Of a DNA stretch of 64,000 nucleotides, positions 28,121 to 37,068 are shown in pieces. A program made the position numbers and the translations under genes. The notes beneath the pieces are model-generated. The model searched no databases, was not told where the DNA came from, and saw only the letters and a list, made by a program, of their open reading frames with translations. Source of the stretch: Solibacillus sp. FSL H8-0523. GTDB lineage: Bacteria > Bacillota > Bacilli > Bacillales_A > Planococcaceae. The DNA lies in assembly GCF_038051985.1 (NCBI RefSeq), contig NZ_CP150291.1, positions 3,410,001 to 3,474,000 on the forward strand, given 5' to 3'. Each line of letters starts with the position of its first letter. The stretch's first letter is position 1.

Positions 28121-29134
28121 TTACGCTCCTTCTAACCCTTGACCAGCGATGTATAACGCTAAGTCCATTAAACGTGTAGAGTAGCCGATTTCGTTGTCAT
28201 ACCAAGAGACAACCTTCACCATACGACCTTCCATTACCATCGTTGATAAACCATCGATTGTAGAAGAAGCTGGGTTACCATTGTAATCGATTGATACTAG
28301 TGGTAATTCGTTATACGCTAAAATACCTTTTAACTCGCCCTCAGCCGCTGCTTTTAACGCACCATTTAAGCTTTCTAACGTTACGTCTGTATTTAACTCT
28401 GCAACTAAGTCTACGCATGATACGTTAGGTGTTGGTACACGCATTGAGAAGCCGTCTAACTTTCCTTTTAATTGTGGTAATACTTTTGATACAGCGAGTG
28501 CTGCACCTGTTGTTGTTGGAATCATTGATACCGCGCCTGCACGTGCACGACGTGGGTCAGAGTGCGGGAAATCAAGGATACGCTGGTCATTTGTGTATGA
28601 GTGAATTGTTGTCATCATCCCGCGCTTAATGCCGAATTGTTCATCTAACACTTTTGCTAGTGGTGCTAAACAGTTCGTTGTACAAGAAGCGTTTGAGATT
28701 ACGTCTTCTGATGGCTTATAATCTGTGTGGTTAACACCCATTACGTACGTTGGCATCTCACCTTTTGCTGGAGCAGAAAGAATCGCTTTTTTCGCACCTG
28801 CTTGGATGTGGCGTGACACTTCTTCCATTGAACGCCATTTACCTGTACATTCTAATACAACATCAACACCTAGCTCACCCCATGGTAAGTTGGCTGGATC
28901 TTTTTCTGAAAACACTTGAATACGTTTGCCGTTTACAATAAATGCGTTATCTTCTGCTTGTACGTCCGCATCGTATACACCATGTACTGAGTCATACTTT
29001 AAAAGATGCGCTAACTGGCCAGCGTCTGTTAAGTCATTTACTGCAACTACTTCAAATTCCTCATGCTTCATCGCTTCACGGAACACTAAACGTCCGATTC
29101 GTCCAAATCCATTGATTGCTAATTGTAATACCAT
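28121..29134 (-). CDS. gapA: glyceraldehyde-3-phosphate dehydrogenase
   Basis: GapA (337 aa) oxidises glyceraldehyde 3-phosphate to 1,3-bisphosphoglycerate with NAD. The Rossmann motif INGFGRIGRL is at 7-16 and the catalytic Cys151 is in SNASCTTNCLAP. The C-terminal WYDNEIGYS is intact. An Asp at the end of the second strand (AVNDLTD) favours NAD over NADP. The ATG at 29134 follows GGAGGA; an upstream in-frame Met at 29149 lies before that site. It lies 60 bp after cggR. Confidence 0.96.
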   Translation of the reverse strand: MVLQLAINGFGRIGRLVFREAMKHEEFEVVAVNDLTDAGQLAHLLKYDSVHGVYDADVQAEDNAFIVNGKRIQVFSEKDPANLPWGELGVDVVLECTGKWRSMEEVSRHIQAGAKKAILSAPAKGEMPTYVMGVNHTDYKPSEDVISNASCTTNCLAPLAKVLDEQFGIKRGMMTTIHSYTNDQRILDFPHSDPRRARAGAVSMIPTTTGAALAVSKVLPQLKGKLDGFSMRVPTPNVSCVDLVAELNTDVTLESLNGALKAAAEGELKGILAYNELPLVSIDYNGNPASSTIDGLSTMVMEGRMVKVVSWYDNEIGYSTRLMDLALYIAGQGLEGA

Positions 29135-29194
29135 GTGTAATTCCTCCAATAAATTATTTATTTAACAGTATGTGACCATACTTTCAAAACCATT

Positions 29195-30223
29195 TTATTT
29201 CGCAAGCATTTCGTTTGCGGTTTGTTCATCGGTAATTAAAATTGTTTGCGCAGCTGCGTTTTTAAAATACGCTTGAATCGCTGTCGCTTTATTAGCCCCT
29301 GCTGCAATCGCCAACACGTGGCGTGCTTTGTTTACCTGTTCAAGTTGAATGCCAATTGTGCGAATATGATGTACGATGTCGCCTTCTTCGTTGAAGTAAT
29401 AACCGAATGCTTCACCGACCGCGCCCAAGTCATCAAGCGTTTGTTGCTCAAGCTGCGAGCTATTACGACGCTTCGCCATCTCATATGCCGCGCCAATGCC
29501 GTGAACGACAATACTTACTTGTTCGTATTGTGCAATCATCTCTTGAATAATCGGCTCGTGCTGCATCGCTTCATAAGCCTGTTCACTTAAATGCTCCGGT
29601 AAAAATAATGTGCGATAAGTTGCGACACAGCGTTTTGCAAACTTAGCGACGATTGTATTAGCCTGAAATGTCATTTCATCACCCATACCACCACGCGCTG
29701 CAAGAAATTCTGTTTCACTTAGTACCGTATGTGGTGCTAAATATTCCTTTAATGAAGCGACACTGCTCCCACCTGTCACGGCAATTTTGTCTTTTGCCTG
29801 TGCCAACTGCTGTAGAACTTGTGCTGCTTCTTTACCAAGTTGCTGTTTCACTGTTGCGTCACGTTCCGCATCACCTGGAACAATGATGACCTTTGCAATT
29901 GCAAAGCGTTTCGCAAGCTGCTGTTCTTTTGCGACAATTCCTGATAATTCCCGGAAGAGCTCTGAAAGCCGCCCCAATACTTCATACCCATTTTGCGAAC
30001 AAATCATGCCTTTTTTCTGAATAAGAATGAGTTGTTGCTCACTAAGTACCGCCGTTTCATTACGGATATCGCGTTCTGTCATGTTTAATTGCTCAGCCAA
30101 TGCACGGCGCCCAATCGGACCAAATGTCGCAAGCGTCTGCAAAATCCGAAAACGCTTTTGAAATATGACATCGATCTCTGGCATTAGTTTGCGCTCTGCT
30201 TCAAAAAATGAAACGTTGTCCAA
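29195..30223 (-). CDS. cggR: central glycolytic genes regulator CggR
   Basis: CggR (342 aa) is a SorC/DeoR-type repressor that leaves DNA when fructose-1,6-bisphosphate binds. The N-terminal helix-turn-helix (GRRALAEQLNMTERDIRNET) and the sugar-phosphate-binding domain (KIAVTGGSSVASLKEYL, ARGGMGDEMTFQAN) are visible. The gene heads the operon ahead of gapA as in B. subtilis. A CggR operator and promoter lie directly upstream, so it regulates itself and the operon. Confidence 0.95.
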   Translation of the reverse strand: MDNVSFFEAERKLMPEIDVIFQKRFRILQTLATFGPIGRRALAEQLNMTERDIRNETAVLSEQQLILIQKKGMICSQNGYEVLGRLSELFRELSGIVAKEQQLAKRFAIAKVIIVPGDAERDATVKQQLGKEAAQVLQQLAQAKDKIAVTGGSSVASLKEYLAPHTVLSETEFLAARGGMGDEMTFQANTIVAKFAKRCVATYRTLFLPEHLSEQAYEAMQHEPIIQEMIAQYEQVSIVVHGIGAAYEMAKRRNSSQLEQQTLDDLGAVGEAFGYYFNEEGDIVHHIRTIGIQLEQVNKARHVLAIAAGANKATAIQAYFKNAAAQTILITDEQTANEMLAK

Positions 30224-30247
30224 AAAATCACCTACTCGTACTTATTG

Positions 30248-30283
30248 GACATTTTTTGCCCCACCAATTATTTTTCAGTCCCA
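30248..30283 (-). promoter_or_regulatory. CggR operator
   Basis: On the minus strand TGGGAC-N6-ATAA-N4-TGGGGC-N6-TGTC follows the layout known for the B. subtilis CggR operator (CGGGAC-N6-TGTC repeated). The first half-site is degenerate at its TGTC part. It lies between the promoter and cggR. Confidence 0.78.
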
Positions 30284-30312
30284 CTGAGAACAAAAAAATA
30301 ATTTGTGCCTTT

Positions 30313-30341
30313 ATTATAAAATGAATAATATTATTTTGCAA
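30313..30341 (-). promoter_or_regulatory. promoter of the glycolytic operon
   Basis: On the minus strand TTGCAA and TATAAT are 17 bp apart. The operator starts ~30 bp downstream, so bound CggR would act as a roadblock. Confidence 0.8.
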
Positions 30342-30389
30342 CCCATATCTTGTCGTTTCATGCGAAATCATGTACATCACGCTAAACGA

Positions 30390-30623
30390 TTACTCGTTTA
30401 GCGCATCTAATAACGTGACATAATCGAGCCGGCCATACTGAATAACTTTTCCATCTTTTTCAACAACCGGAATCATCAACATGTATTTTTCATGGAGCGT
30501 ATCGCTTTCTTCAATATTATATTGCTCAATTGTGAACGCGACGTCCTCTTGTACGATTTTTAATGTTTGTAACCCTTCAACGCAAAGCTCGCAGTTTGGG
30601 CGCGAGTAAAATTTAACGATCAA
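30390..30623 (-). CDS. glutaredoxin-like small thiol protein
   Basis: The 77-aa product has a thioredoxin-fold start, KFYSRPNCELCVEG, with a CxxC pair, and the cis-Pro strand MLMIPVVEKDGKVIQYG. A TTG start at 30623 is chosen because GAGGAGG stands 8 nt upstream; ATG starts further upstream lack a site. Such proteins reduce disulfides or bind small thiols. It lies just ahead of cggR. A hairpin overlaps its stop codon. Confidence 0.82.
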   Translation of the reverse strand: MIVKFYSRPNCELCVEGLQTLKIVQEDVAFTIEQYNIEESDTLHEKYMLMIPVVEKDGKVIQYGRLDYVTLLDALNE

Positions 30624-30671
30624 CCTTATAACCTCCTCGTTTTTAACAGACTTTAAACCAAAAATGTTAAA

Positions 30672-30695
30672 GTAGCCCACCAATTGGCAAGCTAC
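30672..30695 (-). terminator. terminator of the repeat-protein gene
   Basis: On the minus strand GTAGCTTGCC pairs with GGTGGGCTAC (three G-U pairs) around AATT. A T-rich stretch follows. It lies 8 bp past the stop at 30703. Confidence 0.68.
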
Positions 30696-30702
30696 TCTTA
30701 TT

Positions 30703-32742
30703 TTAACGCATATTCCCAATAATAGAGCTTCTATTATCTTGCATTTTTTTAATGAAATTTGTCATCAAGTCAAACGCTTCATTTCGTTTATTTGACAGCG
30801 ACTGCAAACGAAGCATGTCCATTTGTTGACTGTTTGATTGTTGATCAATTAAACGTTTCGCATTTTCAATCGCTAGTTCTAATTCATTTTTAGTAGTAAT
30901 TTTACTACTGTCAACTCCATAACTCTCAAGTACCTTTTTCACTTCATCAAATTTCCCTTTTAAATCTCCCTGTAATTCACTCAATTGATTCGGTGCATTA
31001 TCCCCCATCGAACCTAATATGTTTCGCATATCGCTTATCGTTGAATTGAGCTCTCCAATTTTTTTATTACGCTCTGTAACCTCATCTAATTGGTTCTTCA
31101 CTGGCCCCTCTAATAAACTTGCGCGTTGCGATTGTTTAGCCATTAACGCCGATTCGAGGTCCATGGTTTGTATATTAGTCAAGGGCAGTGGACGTGAATT
31201 AACGCTAGAGTTTTGTGATGTTGCAGCATCACTATTATTAGTTTGTGGATTTACCGCTGGATTATTCGTTGACGGAATGTTGTTAGCTAGTAAATTAGCC
31301 CCTAATTGGTTTGCACTAAATTGCAACCCATTATTCATCAGTTGGATTGTATCTACAAGCGGTATCGGCTGATTCGGTCTCAATGGCGTTACCCCATTTA
31401 ATAAACCAATTCGATTAGCTAAATCAAGAGATCCACCAGCAATAGATGTATTTGGGACAACTGCTGGTGTTGAGGCGCTAGCTGGGCTGTTTGTATTTAT
31501 TACATTACTTTGACTAACAGAAACAACGCCTGCCTCAAGTCCTAAAGAGCGTATTGACACCGTTAACGCTTGATTGAACGTAAAATCTCCATCTGAATCA
31601 AGCGAACCTTGTGGATTACCTCTTATAATTCGACTATTTATAAGCGGTACCGCACTTGGGGGGATATCTGTTAAGATTAATGGTGGTGGAGGTACCACTG
31701 CATAAAGCCCACTATACGTTCCTGTAAATTGCAATTCATTATCATTTTGTTGATTCCATGTCGGAATTGACACCCAAGTTCCTAATAGTTCGTCAAAGCG
31801 CGCGATTGTTCTTTCTCCTAATGGCCCATCGATATTCAAACGATTTTGTGTGAATAAATTCATCGTTATTGGGTCAATTACAACTTTCGAGCCATCCTTC
31901 ATAATTAAATGTTGTTCAAATCTCGTTGGATTGCTGGCATTTTCTACAGTAAATTGCTGACTAGGAACCGTTGTTACTGCTAGTTGAATTCCTTGCGAGC
32001 CTGTTAGTAGTTGTTGGTTAATCGTCGCTAACGAATAGCCGCTAGAACCGACTTCCGTGCTAAAATCAATGAACAGATTTGGATTCGATTTCGCTAAAGC
32101 AATAATTGCGTCCGATGAAACGATGATATTTCCATCAATCTTTCCTTCTAGCGAAAACTTTATTATTTGACGTCCTTGTGATTCAGATTCATTTAATAAT
32201 GCTGCTAGCTGATATAACAGTTCATCGGGAATAGCTCCAGTTAAATCTGTTTCAATAGTAATAACAATTTCGCCAGCTTGCTGCGATGAAATTTCTAAGC
32301 CCTCAGGTAATTGAAGAGACGAAGCGCCTGAGTCAGGATTATCGACAGTAGTATCATTCGCTGGTTCATCGTTAATTACTGGCGGCGTTATTTCACTTTC
32401 TCCTAAATCTGGATTATTCTCCACTGGTGGTTGAGCTATGCAGGATGTTCCTGCTTCATTCAATACCGTTCCTTCTCCACATACTAATGGCGGGTCTTCT
32501 TTTGGTACGTCTTCGCAGTGTGTTCCTGCCTCATTCAGTACCGTTCCTTCTCCACATACTAATGGCGGGTCTTCTTTTGGTACGTCTTCGCAGTGTGCTC
32601 CTGCCTCATTCAGTATCGTTCCTTCTCCGCATACTAACGCTAGGTCTTCAGCTAAAGCTACATTAGATGCTTGCAAATCCAGGGGCCATAGCGTTATACA
32701 AACAATCAAAAAATAGGTAATAGTTTTTTTTATTTTATCCAT
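30703..32742 (-). CDS. large exported protein with N-terminal Cys repeats
   Basis: The 679-aa protein starts with a signal peptide (KIKKTITYFLIVCITLWPLD). Three 25-residue repeats follow, of the form LVCGEGTVLNEAGTHCEDV, each with two Cys (~36-105). A Pro/Asn/Asp-rich spacer leads into a large beta-rich region (~150-360). After an Asn/Ser/Gln-rich linker the C-terminus is helical and probably coiled-coil (LLEGPVKNQLDEVTERNKKI onward). No sortase signal or membrane anchor is seen. The start at 32742 has GGAG 7 nt upstream. Not recognised as a known family; a secreted envelope protein is likely. Confidence 0.75.
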   Translation of the reverse strand: MDKIKKTITYFLIVCITLWPLDLQASNVALAEDLALVCGEGTILNEAGAHCEDVPKEDPPLVCGEGTVLNEAGTHCEDVPKEDPPLVCGEGTVLNEAGTSCIAQPPVENNPDLGESEITPPVINDEPANDTTVDNPDSGASSLQLPEGLEISSQQAGEIVITIETDLTGAIPDELLYQLAALLNESESQGRQIIKFSLEGKIDGNIIVSSDAIIALAKSNPNLFIDFSTEVGSSGYSLATINQQLLTGSQGIQLAVTTVPSQQFTVENASNPTRFEQHLIMKDGSKVVIDPITMNLFTQNRLNIDGPLGERTIARFDELLGTWVSIPTWNQQNDNELQFTGTYSGLYAVVPPPPLILTDIPPSAVPLINSRIIRGNPQGSLDSDGDFTFNQALTVSIRSLGLEAGVVSVSQSNVINTNSPASASTPAVVPNTSIAGGSLDLANRIGLLNGVTPLRPNQPIPLVDTIQLMNNGLQFSANQLGANLLANNIPSTNNPAVNPQTNNSDAATSQNSSVNSRPLPLTNIQTMDLESALMAKQSQRASLLEGPVKNQLDEVTERNKKIGELNSTISDMRNILGSMGDNAPNQLSELQGDLKGKFDEVKKVLESYGVDSSKITTKNELELAIENAKRLIDQQSNSQQMDMLRLQSLSNKRNEAFDLMTNFIKKMQDNRSSIIGNMR
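32440..32650 (-). repeat. 75-bp in-frame tandem repeats
   Basis: Nearly three copies with a period of exactly 75 bp (equivalent points at 32464, 32539 and 32614) encode the 25-residue Cys repeat of the exported protein. The two 3'-most copies in the gene are almost identical in DNA, implying recent duplication. Confidence 0.88.
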
Positions 32743-32874
32743 ACCACCACTCCTTTTAGAAACATTCAAATATCATAATAAATTTACATATCAAAGGTTA
32801 AAATTAGGTTAAAAAACAAAAAACCTCATAATTTCAAATTTCTTCAAAATTACAAGATTCTAAATTTATTTATG

Positions 32875-33657
32875 TTAAAACTTCCGTCCCGCGCCGCCTC
32901 CAGATGAGCCACCGCCACCAAAGCCGCCGAAGCCACCTGATGAACCGCCTCCTCCGAAACCACCGCCAAAGCCACCACCAAAACTACCTGGATAGCCGCC
33001 TGTACGATATGCGCGTCTTGCTGTGCGTCGGCGTCCACCTGGGCCACCGCCACCACCAAATTTCGTGAGAATTAAATACACAATAACAATGAAAATCAGA
33101 AAGCCAAGCGAAATCCCTTCACCGCCATCAGTTGAAACAGGCTGAACTAAATCCGCGCCACTTGCCTCGCCGCCCATTTCGTCATAAACTTGCGAAAAAA
33201 TATTCGCAAAGGCATTCGTATAATCACCATTCGCTAAATGCGGCATCATATAGGCATCAATCATTTGCCCGATTCGTCCGTCTGGATAATCCCCTTCAAG
33301 GCCATCTCCAACTGCAATCCACACATCATTTTCCCCTGGACCTTGATCCGTCGTTGCAAAAATGAGCATCCCGTTGTCTAGTTGTTCATCACCAATGCCC
33401 CACGCGCGCATCGTTTCCACACCAAACTCATATGGTGCCAAACCACCAATGGTATCAATCGTCATCATGACAACAACATTACCAGTCGAGCCTTCAAGTG
33501 CTTTTGCTGCTTGAATAAGGTTTTGTTCCATATCATCATTAACGACATTTTGATAATCATATACATACGAATTATAGGCTGGCTTTTGTGGAATTGCCGC
33601 CAATGCTTGAAGCGGCATCAATACGCACAACAATGCCACGAGCCATAGTTTTTTCAC
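32875..33657 (-). CDS. TPM-domain membrane protein with Gly-rich tail
   Basis: The 260-aa protein has a signal peptide (LWLVALLCVLMPLQALAAIP) and an extracytoplasmic TPM domain (~30-165; VYDYQNVVNDDMEQNLIQAA, IAVGDGLEGDYPDGRIGQMI). A membrane helix follows (LGFLIFIVIVYLIL), then a long Gly/Ser/Phe repeat tail. This is the YgcG-type layout, often encoded beside LemA as here. Plant and actinobacterial TPM proteins have phosphatase or photosystem-repair roles; the role here is unknown. Confidence 0.88.
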   Translation of the reverse strand: MKKLWLVALLCVLMPLQALAAIPQKPAYNSYVYDYQNVVNDDMEQNLIQAAKALEGSTGNVVVMMTIDTIGGLAPYEFGVETMRAWGIGDEQLDNGMLIFATTDQGPGENDVWIAVGDGLEGDYPDGRIGQMIDAYMMPHLANGDYTNAFANIFSQVYDEMGGEASGADLVQPVSTDGGEGISLGFLIFIVIVYLILTKFGGGGGPGGRRRTARRAYRTGGYPGSFGGGFGGGFGGGGSSGGFGGFGGGGSSGGGAGRKF

Positions 33658-33705
33658 ATGCCACTCCCCCTCTAGCAGTTACGGTTTTCACTGCAACCTC
33701 TGCAA

Positions 33706-34302
33706 TTAGTCACTACCTCCAAAATCAACGGTTGGCGATTCTTCTACTCCATCTTTAATTTCGAAGTAATCCTTTTTCTCAAAGCCAAACATGCCCGCAA
33801 TTAAATTGCCTGGGAAGCGGCGTACATCACCGTTGAATGTTTGTACCGTCTCATTATAATCTTTACGCGCCACCGCTAAACGGTTTTCTGTCCCAGCTAA
33901 TTCATCCATTAAACGTGTAAATTGCACATCTGCTTTTAATTCCGGATAATTTTCTACAATAACTAATAGACGCGATAATGCAGATGATAAATCATCATTT
34001 GCAGTAGCAGCATCCTCTACCGTACTCGCATTCCCATACTCGGTACGCGCATTCGCAATTTGCGTAAATACTTCTTCCTCATGATTAGCATACCCTTTTA
34101 CGGTATTCACTAAATTTGGAATCAAATCGAACCTGCGTTGTAATTGGTTTTCAACTTGCGCCCATGCTCCGTCGACTTTTTCTTCACCTGTCACTAAACT
34201 ATTGTATTTTGGCACAATCAAAACAGCCGCAATCACGACCACAGCTACTATGGCAATTAGCGCAATTAATAGCGCACTACCTTTTTGATTTTTTACTTGC
34301 AT
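33706..34302 (-). CDS. LemA family protein
   Basis: The 198-aa protein has one N-terminal membrane helix (LLIALIAIVAVVVIAAVLIV) and the LemA helical domain with WAQVENQLQRRFDLIPNLVN and the FPGNLIAGMFGF segment. LemA proteins are membrane-anchored with an exposed helical domain. The start at 34302 has GAGGG 8 nt upstream. The gene precedes the TPM gene by ~50 bp in one operon. Confidence 0.93.
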   Translation of the reverse strand: MQVKNQKGSALLIALIAIVAVVVIAAVLIVPKYNSLVTGEEKVDGAWAQVENQLQRRFDLIPNLVNTVKGYANHEEEVFTQIANARTEYGNASTVEDAATANDDLSSALSRLLVIVENYPELKADVQFTRLMDELAGTENRLAVARKDYNETVQTFNGDVRRFPGNLIAGMFGFEKKDYFEIKDGVEESPTVDFGGSD

Positions 34303-34394
34303 CAAAAACACCCTCTCTTTTTAAAATTGCGTATAAAATTTGTTTTGTTCCCCACAATAAGAACGTACGAAATTTCTTAAATGGAGGTTAAATA

Positions 34395-35006
34395 ATGTTT
34401 ACCCAATCATCCCAATCTCAAGACAACCAAATGCCCTTTTCGAATAATCACGGTGCTCACGAGCTACTCGATGTCCATGAAGTATTAAGCGCTATGATTG
34501 GCGGCTTAAACCAATATGTGCTCCTGCGTGATCAAGTTCAAGATAGCGAACTACTAGGTATTATGGATCGCCAGTACGCCTTTATGCTTGATGAATACAA
34601 TATCACAATGGAAGCCTACAAAACCGGGCATGATCCACAGCATCCAACGCGTAGCTACAAAATGCAAATGGGCAACGATACAAATTACGGCCTCACACCG
34701 AGCGCTCCGAAAAAGCCGATGACATCTGCGAATGAAATCAATGATGCGGTAATTTCAGGCTTTATGCTTAGCTGTCATAAAGCAGGCGCAACAGGGAAAA
34801 CCACCGCGGCACTAGAATCAACAAACCCTGTCGTACGTAGAGTACTACAAGATTCCGTACCAAACTGCATAGAAATGGCTTACGAAATTTCGCTCTACCA
34901 AAACAAAAAAGGCTATTACCAAGTCCCACAATTCTCAGAACAGGAAATGAACGTGATGTTAAATGCGTATGGTCAGGCCGAGCAAGCTAAAAACATGCCG
35001 AATTAA
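34395..35006 (+). CDS. spore coat protein, CotF family
   Basis: The 203-aa protein resembles CotF-like coat proteins: the helical start LLDVHEVLSAMIGGLNQYVL and a later four-helix segment with NEINDAVISGFMLSCHKAGA. The Gln/Tyr-rich C-terminus ends GYYQVPQFSEQEM. It has GGAGG 7 nt before the ATG and no signal peptide. It implies a spore-forming host. It is divergent from lemA; a sporulation promoter was not resolved. Confidence 0.85.
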   Translation: MFTQSSQSQDNQMPFSNNHGAHELLDVHEVLSAMIGGLNQYVLLRDQVQDSELLGIMDRQYAFMLDEYNITMEAYKTGHDPQHPTRSYKMQMGNDTNYGLTPSAPKKPMTSANEINDAVISGFMLSCHKAGATGKTTAALESTNPVVRRVLQDSVPNCIEMAYEISLYQNKKGYYQVPQFSEQEMNVMLNAYGQAEQAKNMPN

Positions 35007-35215
35007 TTTTGACGATTATTCCCCTAATAAAATGTATTAAAAATAGAGTAAGCACTACTTTTATGCTCTAGTTAGTACTGGTTTGTTATTAAATTATTCA
35101 TTTTATTATTTATTATCCAATGTTATTTTACAAAAAATCAAAAATGAGTTCGACGTGATACGAGAGCACTAAAAATATCATTAAGCATAAGCGCGGGTGA
35201 AAAAATAGACAATGA
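35007..35215. other. non-coding spacer
   Basis: AT-rich sequence between the coat-protein gene and the terminator at 35216. No gene, RNA or repeat was recognised. Confidence 0.5.
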
Positions 35216-35258
35216 AATAAGGCATTTTCCATTCGAATTTAACGGAAAATGCCTTATT
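35216..35258. terminator. bidirectional terminator
   Basis: AATAAGGCATTTTCC and its exact complement form a 15-bp stem. It lies between the convergent coat-protein gene and the pyrimidine operon. Confidence 0.8.
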
Positions 35259-35317
35259 ATTTATCTGAACTGCAAAATAAAATAACTTTGTCTAACTTCT
35301 TCACTTCAAATTAAAGT

Positions 35318-35530
35318 TCAAATTTTTAGTTGTTCTGATAATTTAGATGAGAAATATTTTCGCGCATCCGCCATTTTTATATGCAATAAACGCTCATCAT
35401 TGTTTTCTGCATTCATAAAAGTAACAAAAGCTCCTTCTAAATCTTCCTTGATACTTTTAAAAATATAGTTTTCAGCAAGTAATTCATTAATTTGCTGAAT
35501 TTCTTTTTCTACAAACTGATATTCCGACAC
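35318..35530 (-). CDS. small hypothetical protein at the end of the pyrimidine operon
   Basis: The 70-aa acidic helical protein (SEYQFVEKEIQQINELLAEN) is unrecognised. It starts with GTG 20 bp after the permease stop and has GGGGTG upstream, so it is the last gene of the operon. No metal site or membrane helix is seen. Confidence 0.7.
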   Translation of the reverse strand: MSEYQFVEKEIQQINELLAENYIFKSIKEDLEGAFVTFMNAENNDERLLHIKMADARKYFSSKLSEQLKI

Positions 35531-35550
35531 AGTAGCACCCCGTTTACATT

Positions 35551-37032
35551 TTAATCTGTAGAAACTGTTGGTTGAACACCAATCGGTTCAGGATTCACAT
35601 CAATTTCCCAACTACGTCCAGCGGTAATACCTAAATATTCTTCATCACTTGGATTAACAATTTCAGCTTGTGGATACTTTTTGAACCACCAGAATTTTGC
35701 TAACACGTAATAAATTGCAGCCCCTACAAAGAAACCGATGAGTGATGAAAAAGTCGGCCAAATATTGGCGATTAATCCACCAAGAATCCAAGCAATAATT
35801 CCCGCTACGTTAACACCTTTTAAGTAACGATATTGTCCATCTATCTCATATAAGTCCTTTACATTAACTCTTCGCTTACGAAGTAAATAATAGTCAGCAA
35901 ATAAAATTCCTACAATTGAAGATAAAATTCCACCAACCACTAGTAATACACTATTTAAAACATCAAACAAATTCCATGGCTGAACAACTGTACCAACAAT
36001 TCCCGCAATGACTACCCCTACCCAAAACGGTACTTTCGGTCCACCGATATTGGAAAAAATCGTGGCTGCCGGAATTACGTTTGCAGAAGTGTTAGTAGAC
36101 CATTGAGCTAATACAATCATTGATAATAGCACAACTAGTACAAAACCGCCCGCCGCTTGTTGAAGTGCGTTAATTGGGTCACCTGAACCAGTCGCCATAT
36201 AACATACCGCACCAATAACAATCATTAATGTATTAAAAATAGGTTGAACAATTAGTGAGCCTAATAATTGTGATTTATTTCGTTTGAACCAATTACGTTC
36301 ATGTTTAGGTGCCTTAAAATGACGTGAAAGCGTCGGCATATCTGCAGCTAACGTAGCCCAGAATCCCATGATCGCCATTGCAACTATCATAAATGCAGTA
36401 AACTGTTCAAAACCAGTTTGCGGTGCTTCTACCCAAGACCATACTGCTTTTCCTTGTGCTTTTGCTTCAGCCGATAATTGTAAGTACATCCAAATCGAAA
36501 TAAAAATGATAATAGGTGCAGCAAAATCTGCGAAACGCTCGATCGATTTAATTCCTAGCGAAACGTTTAATAGTTGTAACCCCGCAAATACAAGGAAACA
36601 TACAAACCAATTGTCAAAGCCCACCATAATATTTAAAATTCCATTTATCGCTAAAGCACCAAAATACGTATTGATACCAAACCAACACGAAGCCGTAAAT
36701 GCACGTGCAAATGATGGCAAATGTGTCCCAAATGTTCCAAATGGGGCACGCATATAAACCGGAAACGATAAGCCGTGTTCTACACCGATATCACCAATAA
36801 CCACCATGAAGATACCAATTAAAATTGACCCTACTAACGTTGCAAGTATTAACATCGGCATACTTAAATTTATAATCCCACCTGCGCCTATAGCAAATGC
36901 TGCTAATACAATAGCCATACCTACCCAAATTACGCCAAAACCGACCATCCCGATACTACGCTTCTCATGTGTGATAGGAAGTAAATCTGGAGACTTTAAA
37001 TAATTTTTACTTGAACTATTTGAATTTGACAT
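35551..37032 (-). CDS. NCS1-family nucleobase permease (uracil/thymine likely)
   Basis: The 493-aa protein has about 12 membrane helices and NCS1 family features: GVIWVGMAIVLAAFAIGAGG in TM1, and GFWATLAADMPTLSRHF. The FADYYLLRKRRVNVKDLYE segment follows TM10. NCS1 carriers import cytosine, uracil, allantoin or hydantoins with Na+ or H+. Its place 36 bp after preA makes a pyrimidine base the best guess; allantoin or hydantoin cannot be excluded. Confidence 0.92.
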   Translation of the reverse strand: MSNSNSSSKNYLKSPDLLPITHEKRSIGMVGFGVIWVGMAIVLAAFAIGAGGIINLSMPMLILATLVGSILIGIFMVVIGDIGVEHGLSFPVYMRAPFGTFGTHLPSFARAFTASCWFGINTYFGALAINGILNIMVGFDNWFVCFLVFAGLQLLNVSLGIKSIERFADFAAPIIIFISIWMYLQLSAEAKAQGKAVWSWVEAPQTGFEQFTAFMIVAMAIMGFWATLAADMPTLSRHFKAPKHERNWFKRNKSQLLGSLIVQPIFNTLMIVIGAVCYMATGSGDPINALQQAAGGFVLVVLLSMIVLAQWSTNTSANVIPAATIFSNIGGPKVPFWVGVVIAGIVGTVVQPWNLFDVLNSVLLVVGGILSSIVGILFADYYLLRKRRVNVKDLYEIDGQYRYLKGVNVAGIIAWILGGLIANIWPTFSSLIGFFVGAAIYYVLAKFWWFKKYPQAEIVNPSDEEYLGITAGRSWEIDVNPEPIGVQPTVSTD

Positions 37033-37068
37033 GGCTACACCTCATCTTATTAGATTTCACAAGGCCAA

